Source: Prorocentrum cordatum
Lineage: Eukaryota > Sar > Dinophyceae > Prorocentrales > Prorocentraceae
DNA: 64,000 bases
Assembly (NCBI GenBank): GCA_963575745.1
Contig: CAUYUJ010001736.1
Location: 499,002-563,001 of the forward strand
Direction: 5' to 3'
Part shown: piece after piece, positions 11,412 to 21,600 of the stretch
How positions within the stretch are numbered: the first letter of the stretch is position 1
Layout of the letters: the number at the start of each line of letters is the position of its first letter
Program-made: the position numbers and the translations under genes
The notes under the pieces: generated by a model
Databases searched by the model: none
Told to the model about the DNA's origin: nothing
The model's input: the letters and a program-made list of their open reading frames with translations, nothing else

Positions 11412-11684
11412 CTGGGGAGCGTGTCCTGGGACCCAGGTCGAGGGAGGAGGGATCGAAGGAGCAACATCGCCATAGACTTCAACTTTTGGCGCTCCGCGCG
11501 GGTTTCTTGCACACGCCCTTTTCCTCTCTGACAGCGCCTCTGGCGCCGCCCCTGGCGCGCTCTGCGTGCCCAGAGTGTGGCGTCCAGCGCAGATCCAAGA
11601 AACCCGCGCGGAGCGCCAACAATTTGTGTTTACGCAGTTTTTTCTCATTTTCAACTTGCTGGGGAGCGTATCCTGGGAGCCAGG
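11412..11684. repeat. Perfect 24-bp inverted repeat bracketed by direct repeats
   Basis: 11486-11509 and 11596-11619 are perfect reverse complements over 24 bp, with inner ends TTTCTTG and CAAGAAA. Outside them, CTGGGGAGCG followed by one or two changes and CCTGGGA occurs at 11412-11437 and 11659-11684 in direct orientation. The loop of about 86 bp is GC-rich and non-coding. The structure resembles a small inverted-repeat insertion or a large hairpin. Confidence 0.65.
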
Positions 11685-12504
11685 AGGAACAACCACCCTG
11701 ACCCGACGACTGGCGTTCGCTAAATCGGCGCCATCCCAACACATCAAAATACTATGTGTGCGTCGCCCCAGAGGGGCGACGCGCGCACCGAGAAATCTTC
11801 TGGTATGTGCGTCGTGGCGGGCGCTTTCTGGCCACACCGCTTGGGAAACGATATGCTACAAGATGGGTATGCTATATGTCCGGGTCGGACGCGCGCCTCC
11901 AAGGAGAACATCTAGTACTAGTATGTCTCTCTTCGGCCCACTAAACGGCCCTGGGCGTTTAGTGATCGTTTCCTTATACATTGTTTTGCCGATCGGCGCG
12001 GGTCCTCGCACCCCCCCTTCCCCCATGGAGATCTTGGCTGTTTTGGGCGCCTGTTTCAAGCAGGCGGAGTCTCCCCCACATGATGAATTTTAGCAAACAG
12101 TCGCATTAAGCAGAGGTCCAGAGCCAGACCCCCTCCTCCTCCTGCCCTTCTGCTCAATGTCGAAACGCCGAATAAGAAACGCTCGCTTGCTGAAACAGCC
12201 CTGCCCTGTTCGATTCCTCACTTGGGTGCGTGAACTACACGGCTTCGCTTGTCGGGTGACCAGTCTGGTCTCTACCAGGGGTGTCCCAAGGTACGGGGCC
12301 CACGAGGCCGCCCCGGAGGCCGTACTGGGCCGCTCTGAGTCGCCCTGGCGCTGTGCTGGGGCGCGCCCGGGGGCGCCACCGTGGACTCATTGGATCTCGG
12401 CGGTGCCGTCTGCTCTGATCAGCACGGGAGTGGTCAACGTCGGCGGCGAGCCCGGGGGGGGGAAGTGAGAAGGGTCGGGTCTTCTCATACACCAGGCATC
12501 CCAA
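11685..12504. other. No recognisable gene
   Basis: Non-repetitive GC-rich sequence with only short, compositionally unconvincing ORFs. A GTTCGATTCC stretch near 12209 resembles a tRNA B box, but no paired arms can be drawn. Confidence 0.4.
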
Positions 12505-12690
12505 ATGGGGTCTGAGTAGATGGGGTCGTGGGATCGCGCCGCATCGCCGATGCATCGCCGATGCAGCTCGATGTGGAGCCCGAGTTTCTCCACGCCGACG
12601 GCGCCGATGCATCGCCGATGCATCGCCGATGCATCGCCGATGCATCGCCGATGCGGCGCGATTCTCCGACCCCATCTACTCGGACCCCAT
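12505..12690. repeat. Foldback element with nested 11-bp palindromic repeats (186 bp)
   Basis: Left arm (12505-12557, ATGGGGTCTGAGTAGATGGG...) and right arm (about 12641-12690, read as reverse complement) pair with few mismatches for about 50 bp. Between them GATGCATCGCC repeats every 11 bp, four to five times at 12604-12655 and twice on the left side. GATGCATC is itself palindromic. Short Met-His-Arg-Arg ORFs are translations of this repeat. Confidence 0.75.
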
Positions 12691-13066
12691 CTAGGAAGCC
12701 CCTACAGACGGCCAGGAAGTCTCCCGACCTTCTGAGACATTTTTTAAGCATTCCCCGATGACGCAAGAACCTTCTCAGAAGGCCAGAGGGCTTCTGAGAA
12801 GTCCCGCCGCCTTCTGAGAAGACCTCCTCCTTCTCATTTCCCCTCCTCGCGCACCGCCGACCAAGGGGTGGTTCTAAGCGGGAGGTCAAGTATGACGTGT
12901 CTGGCCGTACCTGGCCTAGGGGCGCGGTGCAGGTGCTTTCAGTGGCTCCGGGGAGGCACCTCTGCTGATGGACGGAACCTACTCAATTACCTTGGGTCTG
13001 GATTCCCCCGAGCCGCCAGGACTGGGGAGTTGTGACCAACTTTAGCTTCCACGTATTTAACCGTAA
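12691..13066. other. Sequence with recurrent CTTCTGAGAAG motifs
   Basis: The imperfect palindrome CTTCTGAGA recurs between about 12726 and 12834 (ACCTTCTGAGACA, CCTTCTCAGAAGG, GGCTTCTGAGAAGTC, GCCTTCTGAGAAGACC). No coding region is evident. Confidence 0.5.
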
Positions 13067-13222
13067 GTCGGGCCTGTCCCTCTACAGGAGGGGTATTCAA
13101 ACATAGTAAACAAATTGTCCAGGGACGATTTTGTTATCATGTTTGTTGACCAACCCGGAGTACTTCTGGGGTATTTGTTGTATCTTTCGCCCGAGATCCC
13201 CCTGTCAGGGGACAGGCCCAGA
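13067..13222. mobile_element. MITE-like element, copy 2 (diverged)
   Basis: Shares with 9652-9798 the left end GTCGGGCCTGTCCC followed by TCTACAGGAGG, the interior CCAGGGACGATTTT, and the right end CCCCCTGT followed by GGGACAGGCCC. The last bases of the right terminal repeat have mutated, so this is an older copy. TA precedes the left end by one base. Confidence 0.65.
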
Positions 13223-14205
13223 TCAAATTCGACCCCCGATCTTCTTGACGGCCCCCGCGCTGAGCCAAGCGGGGAGGCCCGGCGGCCGGCCCGAGGCCTA
13301 TCGTGGAGGCAGCTGTCGGCCTGGCCAGATGGCAGAGAGAGCCGCGCCGCTCTCTTCAGCAGCACTCTTTGCGGCCGTCGGCGCGCTGCCGGCGGAGCAG
13401 CACCCGAAGATCGAGCAGTCGCGACGCGTCCTGGCGCGCCTGTAGCCACACCAAGCAGTGCTCTAAGAACCTTTTGTGGTTTCCACGAACTGTTCTCAGA
13501 ACATTTCTGGCCGGGGCTGTCTTGTTTCAGCACCTCGGGCTTATGCTCTAAGAACCTCGTTTTTTGTTCTTAGAGCATGTTTCGGTTCTAAGAACATTTC
13601 GTGGTAGGACTCTAGGAATGCCGGGACGGTCGGTCCCTGCTCAAGAAGAGGGACTTCTTGAGGACGCCGCAGCAAATCCCACGCGTGAGTTGCACTTCTT
13701 GGCAGCGGGTTTATCTCTGCAGTTTGCGGTTCTCGCGCTGAATGGGCACGGTAAGGCCTCTGTAGCCGCCAGCTTCCTGGGTACGTCGGAGTTCAGATGG
13801 CATGCGCGCTCAACATTGTCACTGTTCGAGATCCGAAGGAGGACGTCATTCAGACCCTTGTTGCATTCAATCCCCGCCCCACTCCAGCTACTTTTGCAGA
13901 CTCGCGGCAGAAAGTCCGTCCCCTGGTCGGCCAGGCCTTGGCATTGCCCTGGTGGTAGGTCCGCCCCAGCCAAGCCGACTCTGATCCATGGCGACGCCCT
14001 GTGTTGCACACACGGTTGGCAGAGCTGTGGTGGTTGGCAGGCCGGCGTGACACCTGGCGGCTTCGCCGCGGTGGCGGCGCAGCTCGGCGCGGCACTCTGA
14101 GTGGAAGCCTGAGTCGCAGCAGGGTTCTCATGTGGGCGTGTTCCTGCTCACTGCCCCTACCATCTTTCTGTGTCTTTCAGTGTGTTGGCGGCTGATGTGC
14201 GACTG
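13223..14205. other. No recognisable gene; contains a CTAAGAAC hairpin
   Basis: GCTCTAAGAAC and GTTCTTAGAGC (about 13548-13577) form an 11-bp hairpin with a short T-rich loop, and related TTCTAAGAAC or TCTCAGAAC motifs recur at 13460-13600. The remainder shows only short unsupported ORFs. Confidence 0.45.
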
Positions 14206-14448
14206 TGTCTGGCGGCGGATGTGGCGACTGTGTCTTCGTGTGCTTCGCGCTTCGATTGCTGAACACGTCCGCGAAACTCACGCGGTGTCGATTCCCATGT
14301 GTTCCTGGCGCGGTGTTGGCATTTTCTGAGCGTGCTGGCGGCGGGTGTGGCGACTGCGTCTTCCTGTACTTCGCGCTTTGATTGCTGAACGCGTCCGCGA
14401 ATCTCACGAGGTGTCGATTCCAATGTGTTCCTGGCGCGCTAAGCTGGG
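14206..14448. repeat. Tandem duplication of about 128 bp (two copies)
   Basis: Two diverged copies in direct orientation, starting near 14206 and 14334, share GGCGGCG followed by TGTGGCGACTG, a CTTCGCGCTT box, ATTGCTGAAC and TGTGTTCCTGGCGCG. Non-coding in all frames. Confidence 0.65.
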
Positions 14449-14689
14449 ACCCGGGAGCATGCAGTCGAAGCTGACAAAGAGGAGGGGCCGGGCTCCTCCG
14501 TGCGACGGAACGAGGGCCGCGCTTGAAGCGCAGTTTGGGGACAGGTGGTGTCAGGCTCGCTCTCACGGCGTGGTGCGCTGGTGCTTTCCTGACTTGCCTA
14601 GCTGGTTCTTGCGGTCCGGGGTGGCTTGTCTCGTCTGCGCGAGCGCCGCGATGCCCCTTTCGCGCCGTGACACGGCAGCGCCCCGAGGG

Positions 14690-16560
14690 GTGGCGTTGCT
14701 GCTGCTGCGCGTGGCGTTGCGCCGTCGTTGTGCCCGCCGTTTTGTTTGTGGCGCTGGTGTGCGCTCGCGTTGTGCTGCTGGTCGTGTTGGTCGCCATCGT
14801 GCTCGCCACGGTGCTGCCGCTGCTTGCCGTCGTGGTGGATGAGCGGCTGCTTGTCCCGGCTGGGTCGCTGCTCGTAGTGCTGCTCATGGTAGCCTGGATG
14901 TTCACTAGTGGCGCCGCTGCTGGCAGTCACTGCTTTAGTCGTTGTGATTATGTTTGTTGCGCCGATGCTGCCGCACTTGGTACTGCTGGTTGCAGCCGTG
15001 GTCTTCACAGTGGTGGTGGTGCTGCTGCATCTGACCGATGTCGCTGTGCGCGCTGTGGCTCTTTTCGTTGCGCGCTCGCGTTGTTGCGCATCGTGGTGTT
15101 GGTTGCCGTTCAAAGGACTCCCAACGCAGCTGCAGTTGGGTGTGGCCGAGGTGGTCGCTGCAGTGTAGTTCGCTTTGCCTGCGTTGCTGCGCGTGGTATT
15201 GCTGGTCGCCGTCGCGGAGCTCTCTGTACTTCTAGTGGTGCTGCCGCGCATAGTGTCTGCTGGTCGCCATCGTGGTGCCGTGGGGGTCCGCTGTTGACTC
15301 CGTCGTCGTGGGCTCAGCGCTGCTTTACGTAGCGCTCGTGTCGCGCGTCGTGGTGCTAGTCACCCTCGCGGCGCTCGCCACGTTGCTGTTTCTGGTTGCG
15401 TCTCTTATCCTTGTATTGCTGGTCGCCATCGTGGTGCTCGTTGTGGTGGTGTTGCTGGAGGGTCGGTGCTGCGTTGTTGCTGTGGCTCAGCTGGTCGCAG
15501 CCGTGGTGCTCGCCATGGCAGTGCGGGTGTTGAAGCTGAGCTGCGTCTTGTGGTTGTTGTAGTGCTGCTTATTGCGGCTGGTGCTGCTGATCGCCCTCTT
15601 GGTTTGAGCTCGTTGCGGCGCTGGTTTCGCCCTCCGCCGTTGTGGGCGACGCGGTGCTTTCTGTTGCGCCCGTATCCTTGCGCACGGTGTTGTTGGCTTG
15701 CCGTCGTGGCAGTCGCTCCGGGGTTGGTGCTGTCGTTGTGGCGCTGCCGTTCAGCATGGGCCTCTGTCCCTGGTGCTGCTGGCTGGCGCTGAGGTGTGCG
15801 CTGGACAAACGCTGCTGCTGTTGCCGGTCGCCGTCGCTGTTGGCGTTGTCGTTTCTGCTCAACTGATCATTTGCGCCGTGTCGGCCAAAGCTCTATCGTT
15901 GCTGTACCCTTGTCGGCGACGGAGACGATGGAGCGAAAGGATAAGCAAGCCGACTGCGAGCGCGCGGGCGGGAGGCCAGGACTGGCGGGCCGGGGCAGGC
16001 GACAGGCGAGAGAGGACCGGGGGGAGCCAGCAAGCGTGGAGCTCGAGTTGTGCGTCGTGTCGTGCTGGTCGCCCTCGCGGTGCTTTGGCCCGCGTCGGTT
16101 CTGCTGGCTGCCATTGTGGCGAAAGCTGTTGTGCAGTTCTCTTGGCCTTGTGCAGTTGGCCGCCGCCGTGGTGTTCGCCCAGAAGCAATCGGAGTCGTGG
16201 TCCGCAGTGCTCCTGCGCGCACTGCCCACATCATGACATCGTGGAACCTAGTGGATCCTGGAGGGGGCGGGGCATCTCAGGGCTGCGAATGACCGGCTTC
16301 TGCTCCGACAGCTGCTGGAGTCTTTGGTGGCGCCTGGTGCCACCGACCGCCCCCTCTCGCACGAGCGGAGACGGTCCACGAGACGCGTCGCACCCCGGAC
16401 AGGTGCAGCGCAAGGCATGCCACACCACGCCCAGGCTGCGCGCGCCGCACCCGCTGGCCCACCAGAGTGCCCGAGCGGCCCCCTTAGGCAAGTGGTGCCG
16501 CAGGAGGTGCTGCCGCTGGCCGCCGTCGTGGTGCTCGCCTTGGTGACTGTGCTGTGCTGG
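14690..16560. repeat. Degenerate GC-rich repeat region built on GTGCTGCTGGTCGCC-like motifs
   Basis: Words such as TGGTCGCCATCGTGG recur at about 14789, 15205, 15264, 15421, 15590, 15825 and 16068 at irregular spacing (about 59-95 bp in the densest part). One frame gives Val/Leu-rich hydrophobic ORFs, but the frame breaks often and the opposite strand gives Ser/Thr/Ala runs. I read this as an eroded minisatellite, not a membrane-protein gene. Confidence 0.5.
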
Positions 16561-16575
16561 TTCACAAAGGTCAGA

Positions 16576-16798
16576 GCCCCGAATCATCAGGGGTAACTCG
16601 GGTCAGGGTTAACTCGGGTTCGTTTTTCGGGAACCCAAACCCGAGTTATCCCGGACCCGAGTTACCCCGGATATTTCGGGCGTCCAGGGCCCCGAATCAT
16701 CAGGGGTAATTCTGGTCAGGGCTAACTCGGGTTCGTTTTTCGGGAACCCAAACCCGAGTTACCCGGGACCCGAGTTACCCCGGATAATTCGGGCGTCC
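16576..16798. repeat. Two tandem 110-113-bp foldback units with ACCCGAGTTACCC motifs
   Basis: Units start at 16576 and 16689 with GCCCCGAATCATCAGGGGTA. In each, AACTCGGGTTCG on the left pairs with CAAACCCGAGTT on the right around a TTTTTCGGGAA loop, and outer GGGTAACTCGGGT (unit 1) pairs with ACCCGAGTTACCCC. The two copies differ at only a few positions. This is a hairpin-forming repeat, with no coding capacity. Confidence 0.75.
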
Positions 16799-17898
16799 AA
16801 AAAGGTCGTCGTGGACGTTGTGGTGCTGTGTGTTGCGGCTGCGCGGGGTGGTGCTGCCAGCCGCCAGCGTGGCGTTCGCTGTGGTGCTTCCGCTTGCCGC
16901 GGTCGACCTGGCACTTGTGGTGCTCTTGTTCGCGGGCGTGGCTGCGAATGGCGCAGCTGCCCCTGGACGTAGGCAGTCGATGTTTTGAGCAAGGTGGTGG
17001 AGAGGATCGGAGAGGGTCGGGGGATCGTTTGGTCCATGGTCGCAGTCGTCGTCTCTTCTCCCTGCCGCCTCCTTCTGCCGACGGCGTGTGTCCGGCGCTG
17101 GAAAAAATCGCTCCTTTCACGAACTCCAGCGGGTTCGCGCTATTCCGTCTTGCAATGGGACTCAGCGTTGCTTCTTGCTGCGCGCCATTGCTGCGCTGCA
17201 CAAAGCGAGCGTATCGCCAGGCGAGACCCGCTCAGTCGCCGAGAAACTCACCGAAGCACGGCGGTGATGGCAGGGGTTCGTGCTGGCTTCGGGCTGATTA
17301 TCCGGCTGATTTTTTCGTCCCTGGCGTGCTGCAGCCACCTTTGGCACCACGGCTTCCCTTGGGCGAGGGCTCGCCGTAAGCTTCATATAGATCCGCTGCG
17401 ATGGGCTTCTTGGACGAGTCATATGCGGAGGCCCTGCATTGGGCACAGTGTTTCGCGCGTTGCGCATGGATGCGTCTCATCCGTGCTGGGGTGTTGCGAC
17501 CGGCGACGTGCATCAGCATTGCAAGGTTTGTCGGCCTTGCTATCCTACAGATACCAGACAGCGGGGTGCAGGCGCCTTTGGCCGCGCGCCAGACAGGGTC
17601 CGTAGTTCTGCAGCCGCTGACGGGCAAGCGGGATCGACCAGGCGAATGCTTGTTTCTGCTTCTGGATGGTGTTCTAAGGGTGGGTGCGTTGCGGCGCCGC
17701 CGCGCAGGTTGCCTTGATGTCGCGCGATGTCGACCGCACCGCCATGGGCTGCCAGTTAAACCGAACGACACATTACAAGCAAGCGCAAACAACAACCCAA
17801 AACAAAGAGCGAGAGCCAGACCCGTAGTTGGGCACTGCGTGCAGACAGCGGCGGAGCGAGTGCGAGGTGAGAAAGCAGGCTGGTCCAGCAAACCAAAC
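16799..17898. other. No recognisable gene
   Basis: GC-rich unique sequence. ORFs of 90-200 codons exist on both strands but look compositional, and several run straight into the GGA tract. I found no domain motif. Confidence 0.4.
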
Positions 17899-18283
17899 AA
17901 TAGAGGAGGAGGAGGAGGAGGAGGAGGAGGAGGAGGAGGAGGAGGAGGAAGAAGGAGGAGAGGAGGAGGAGGAGGAGGAGGAGGAGGAGGAGGAGGAGGG
18001 GAGGAGGAGGAGGAGGAGGAGGGAGGGGAGGAGGAGGGGGAGGAGGAGGAGGAGGAGGAGGAGGAGGAGGAGGAGGAGGAGGAGGAGGAGGAGGAGGAGG
18101 AGGAGGGGAGGAGGAGGAGGAGAGGGGAGGAGGAGGAGAGAGGAGGAGGAGAGGAGGAGGAGGAGGAGGAGGAGGAGGAGGAGAGGAGGAGGAGGAGGAG
18201 GGAGGAGGAGGAGGAGGAGGAGGAGGAGGGAGGAGGCGAGGAGGAGGAGGAGGAGGAGGAGGAGGAGGGGGGGAGGGGGAGGG
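17899..18283. repeat. GGA microsatellite, target of the copia insertion (left part)
   Basis: About 380 bases of GGA/GAGG repeats, purine-only on the plus strand. The copia 5' LTR starts at 18284 and the same GGA tract resumes at 26641 after the 3' LTR, so the element inserted inside this tract. Confidence 0.92.
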
Positions 18284-18594
18284 TGTCGATCTTTCGATCT
18301 TGGATCGTGTTTAAGGTTCGCTCCATCCATAGCCATTTGGCTGCAGGCCTTCATTGAGGGGCCAGCAGGGTCCCGGGGGCCATCAGAGGCCCCCCGTCTT
18401 TCTCCTACCTTCTATTCAATCGAGCCCAATACCACACATCTCTCCCTCCCTCCACACTCCGTGTGCAGATATAGTGCTGGTGACGAGTACTGTGCGGTGC
18501 AGGCGGCGCTGCTGGAAAGAAGAACGTGCAGAGCTGCTTTGGAGGACAGCTCGAGGGACGAGGTGTATTCAACCCTGTGAAGCTTCGCTTCACA
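18284..18594 (+). repeat. 5' LTR of the copia element (311 bp)
   Basis: Starts TGTCGATCTTTCGATC and ends GAAGCTTCGCTTCACA, which has a short GAAGC/GCTTC hairpin. The internal segment at 18327-18347 resembles the dinoflagellate spliced leader. Identical to 26330-26640. TG and CA termini are the integrase-processed ends typical of the class. Confidence 0.93.
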
Positions 18595-18619
18595 TGGTAG
18601 CGGAGCAGGTTTCTGCTCC
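18595..18619 (+). promoter_or_regulatory. Candidate primer-binding site and start-codon-proximal hairpin
   Basis: TGGTAGCGGAGCA follows the LTR directly; TGG is the complement of a tRNA CCA end, as expected for a minus-strand primer site. GGAGCAG (18602-18608) and CTGCTCC (18613-18619) form a perfect 7-bp stem with a GTTT loop, and the ATG of the polyprotein begins at the next base (18620). The tRNA species is not identified. Confidence 0.6.
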
Positions 18620-21600
18620 ATGGAGAATGTGACACAGGTTATTCCTACGTGGAACGGTAGTGCTGCGACATGGGAGCGGTACCAACAAAATGTGATGAAC
18701 TACGTGGACGGCACGAAGTGGGAGGACAGGTACCTGTGCGGCCCCAGGTTGGTGGCACGCCTGTCCGGACCTGCAGCAACGGCGTGCATCGGTCGGCCGA
18801 GAGGCTGGCTCTCGTCCATGCGGGGTGCTGACAAGCTGCTGGAGCATCTCCAGCAGACGGTCATGAGGCAGCCTGTCGAAGACGTAGGCCACGACATGGA
18901 AGAGTATTTCGTGAAGCTCCGCCGCCGGCGCGGCGAAGGTATGGCCGAGTATTGCCTGCGGGTACACGAGAGCTACCAACGATTGCGGGTGGCCCTCTCC
19001 CGGATGATCGGGAAGACGGAGATCGTGAAGACACCAGCTGCGACAGCGACGACCTTTGACAAGTGGCCAGTGGACGCGGGGTCAGGTTCGTGGCATCGGA
19101 TTGGCGGCGGTGAAGAGGGCACCGTTGTAGATGCTGAACCTGACGAAGTCCGAGACTGGGAGGTCGAGGGAGGAGCTGACGGACAAGACTGGTGGCGGCA
19201 ACACCGATGGTGGCAGGGCGGCTGGAAGGACGATCACTGGCCACAGTGTGGTTTCGACCGTGAGAGCCAGGGGACGTTTCCAACGCAGGACCTGCCGGAA
19301 GTTCTCCCGAGCCTCGTCCGGGGATGGTATCTACTTCACAGAGCGGGCCTGGACGGCGGAGAGATCGCGGCGGTCATCGGATCGTGCCGGGGTGATTTCA
19401 CAGTGGACAACGTGGAGAGTGCGTTACGTACGCAGTGGCCCAGCGACGAGAACCTGAAGGACCGGGACTACAGGAAGTCAAAGTTCATCCGCCAGCAGGT
19501 GGCGGCCGCGGCTTTCTACGGCGAGGACGCTCAGACCTGGAACGGAGAGGAAGAGCGTGATCACGCTCTCGTATCGTCGGTGGCAGAAGCTGAACAGGAG
19601 GAAGACGGTGATGAAGGCGACGACTCAGCTTTTGCCAATGCCATCGACGAGGAAGAGGAAGCTTATGCACAGTTCCAGGCCAGTCAACGCCGACTTCAGG
19701 ACGCACGACAGCAGATCAATAAGCACAGGACGGGACGGCGTTTCTTTAACAATAATGGTGGATCTCGAAGTGATGGACGCCAGGGGCCCTGCCTGAAGTG
19801 CGGAGGAGCCCATCGCACGGGTGCGTGTCCAGACCGTGGAGATCCAAAGCTAGCTGGACGTGCACCCGGTCCTCGAGGCACTCCTCAGCAGGGAGAGAAG
19901 TTCAACGGCCTGGTCCTGACAGCAGAGATCACCGACGAGGATCACGTTGACCTGAACAACAGTGTGGACCTAGATGACCCGGAGATCAAGATGGCCTACA
20001 TCGTGTCGAGGACGACGGAGATGGGCCACGGGATCATGGACTCCGGAGCTACGAAGACCATCGGCGGCATCGAGGCAGTGGAGGCCTTGAATGAGCTCCT
20101 CATTGCCAGGGGTCACCCGCCGATGGAGGTGGACTTGACCGACCGCCCGGTGTACAAGTTCGGGAATGGCGAGGTGAAGCGGGTCCTCTGCCGAGTCAAG
20201 TTCAAGTTGCAGGTCAAAGGAGTGTATGTGTCTTTCCTGGTTCATGCGGTCGACGCTCCGGGGATTCCCATTTTGGTGTCCATCGAGACGCTGAGGCAGC
20301 TCGGAGCCGTGATTGACTTCGAGGCCGGCATCGGCGTCTTCAAGAGCATCGACCCGCACAGGATGATTTCCTTCCAGAGGTCCAGGACTGGCCACCTCCT
20401 GATCGACTTGACGTGCGATCTCCTGGGCGACGTCGGGGTCACCGACAGGCCGGGGGATTGCATCTTGAGCCGCGGCGTGGCATCGCTTTCTAGCCAGGCG
20501 CCGCTACCAGCGCTTGGAGATACTGACGAGGAGGCGCCAGAGTGTGCGTCATGCATTCCTCCTCCACCTCCTCCATCGGCTCATCACGTCATGGCGACAG
20601 ACAGCGACGGTACGGCAGAGACAGCACTGATGGCGACGGCATCGTTGGATAACAGACCAGGTGAGGTTCAGGCTCCAAAATGGCCTCCGGGTGGGACCTC
20701 GAGGAGCTCTGCGGGAACCCGGCCTACTACCTCCTGTTCGAGACGGGCAACTCTCGGGACCTCACAGAGTGGTTCGAGATCTAGTGGGGCCTGTCCTACG
20801 TCGTCGGGGCCGCCGTCGTGTACTCAGAAAACGTGTCTAGGATTCCAGAGGACGGCTACCGGAACCCAGATAAGACCTACAGGAAGCCAAACGAGATCTC
20901 CAGAGACCCTGAGGGCATCTTCGGGTACGTCTAGGGTTGTCACTCGGGCGCTAAGGGGAGGCTCGGAATCAGCCGGGCAGCCAGTGGAATCTAGGGACCT
21001 GGATGACGATCAAATCAATACACGTTTACAAACGGACCCTGAAAGGGAACAGAGTTGTAGAGATAAGCGGTATGAGTTGTATGAAGATACCCAGCTGAGC
21101 CCCACGTGGTCCTCGCAGATGGCCCGTACACATACTGTGGCTCGAAGTCTGCAAGTTTCACCGAGGACTGTCCCGCCAGGGAGTGCCTCTCGAGATGCAC
21201 GGTCACCCTCACACCTCGACGATGCGCAAGGCCGAGCTCCAGGCGGAGCTATGCCAATGGGACGAGGACTGCCGCCACATGACGGTGGAGATGCTCCGTG
21301 CCAGACTGCGGCAGATCCACAAGGCGATGCCCCTCGAGGTGAGGCCAACGTCCATGCACAAGAGAAAGGCGGAGTTGGTGAAGGACGCGGAGGATGCCGG
21401 ATGCATACTCACAGGCAGGGAGACAAAGGGGGACCTGCAGATCCTGATTGTCGAGAAGTGCAAGGAGCTAGGTGTCCAGGTCAGTCCCTCCGAGATCATT
21501 CCGTTCGGCAGGCACCGCGGCCAGACGTACATCCACCTGTTCGAGAAGGAGCGCGAATATGCGGGCTGGTTGGTGAGCATGCGGGACCCGAGGTTCACGA

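Noticed and set aside
12157-12260. tRNA gene around GTTCGATTCC
   Set aside because: The B-box-like word is present, but no T arm, anticodon arm or acceptor pairing can be drawn.
14523-15332. Multi-pass membrane protein
   Set aside because: The hydrophobic pattern follows a degenerate DNA repeat and frames change; evidence is insufficient for a gene call.
17298-18580. Long Ser/Pro or Glu/Arg ORFs on both strands
   Set aside because: They are produced by the GGA tract; the flanking residues show no domain.
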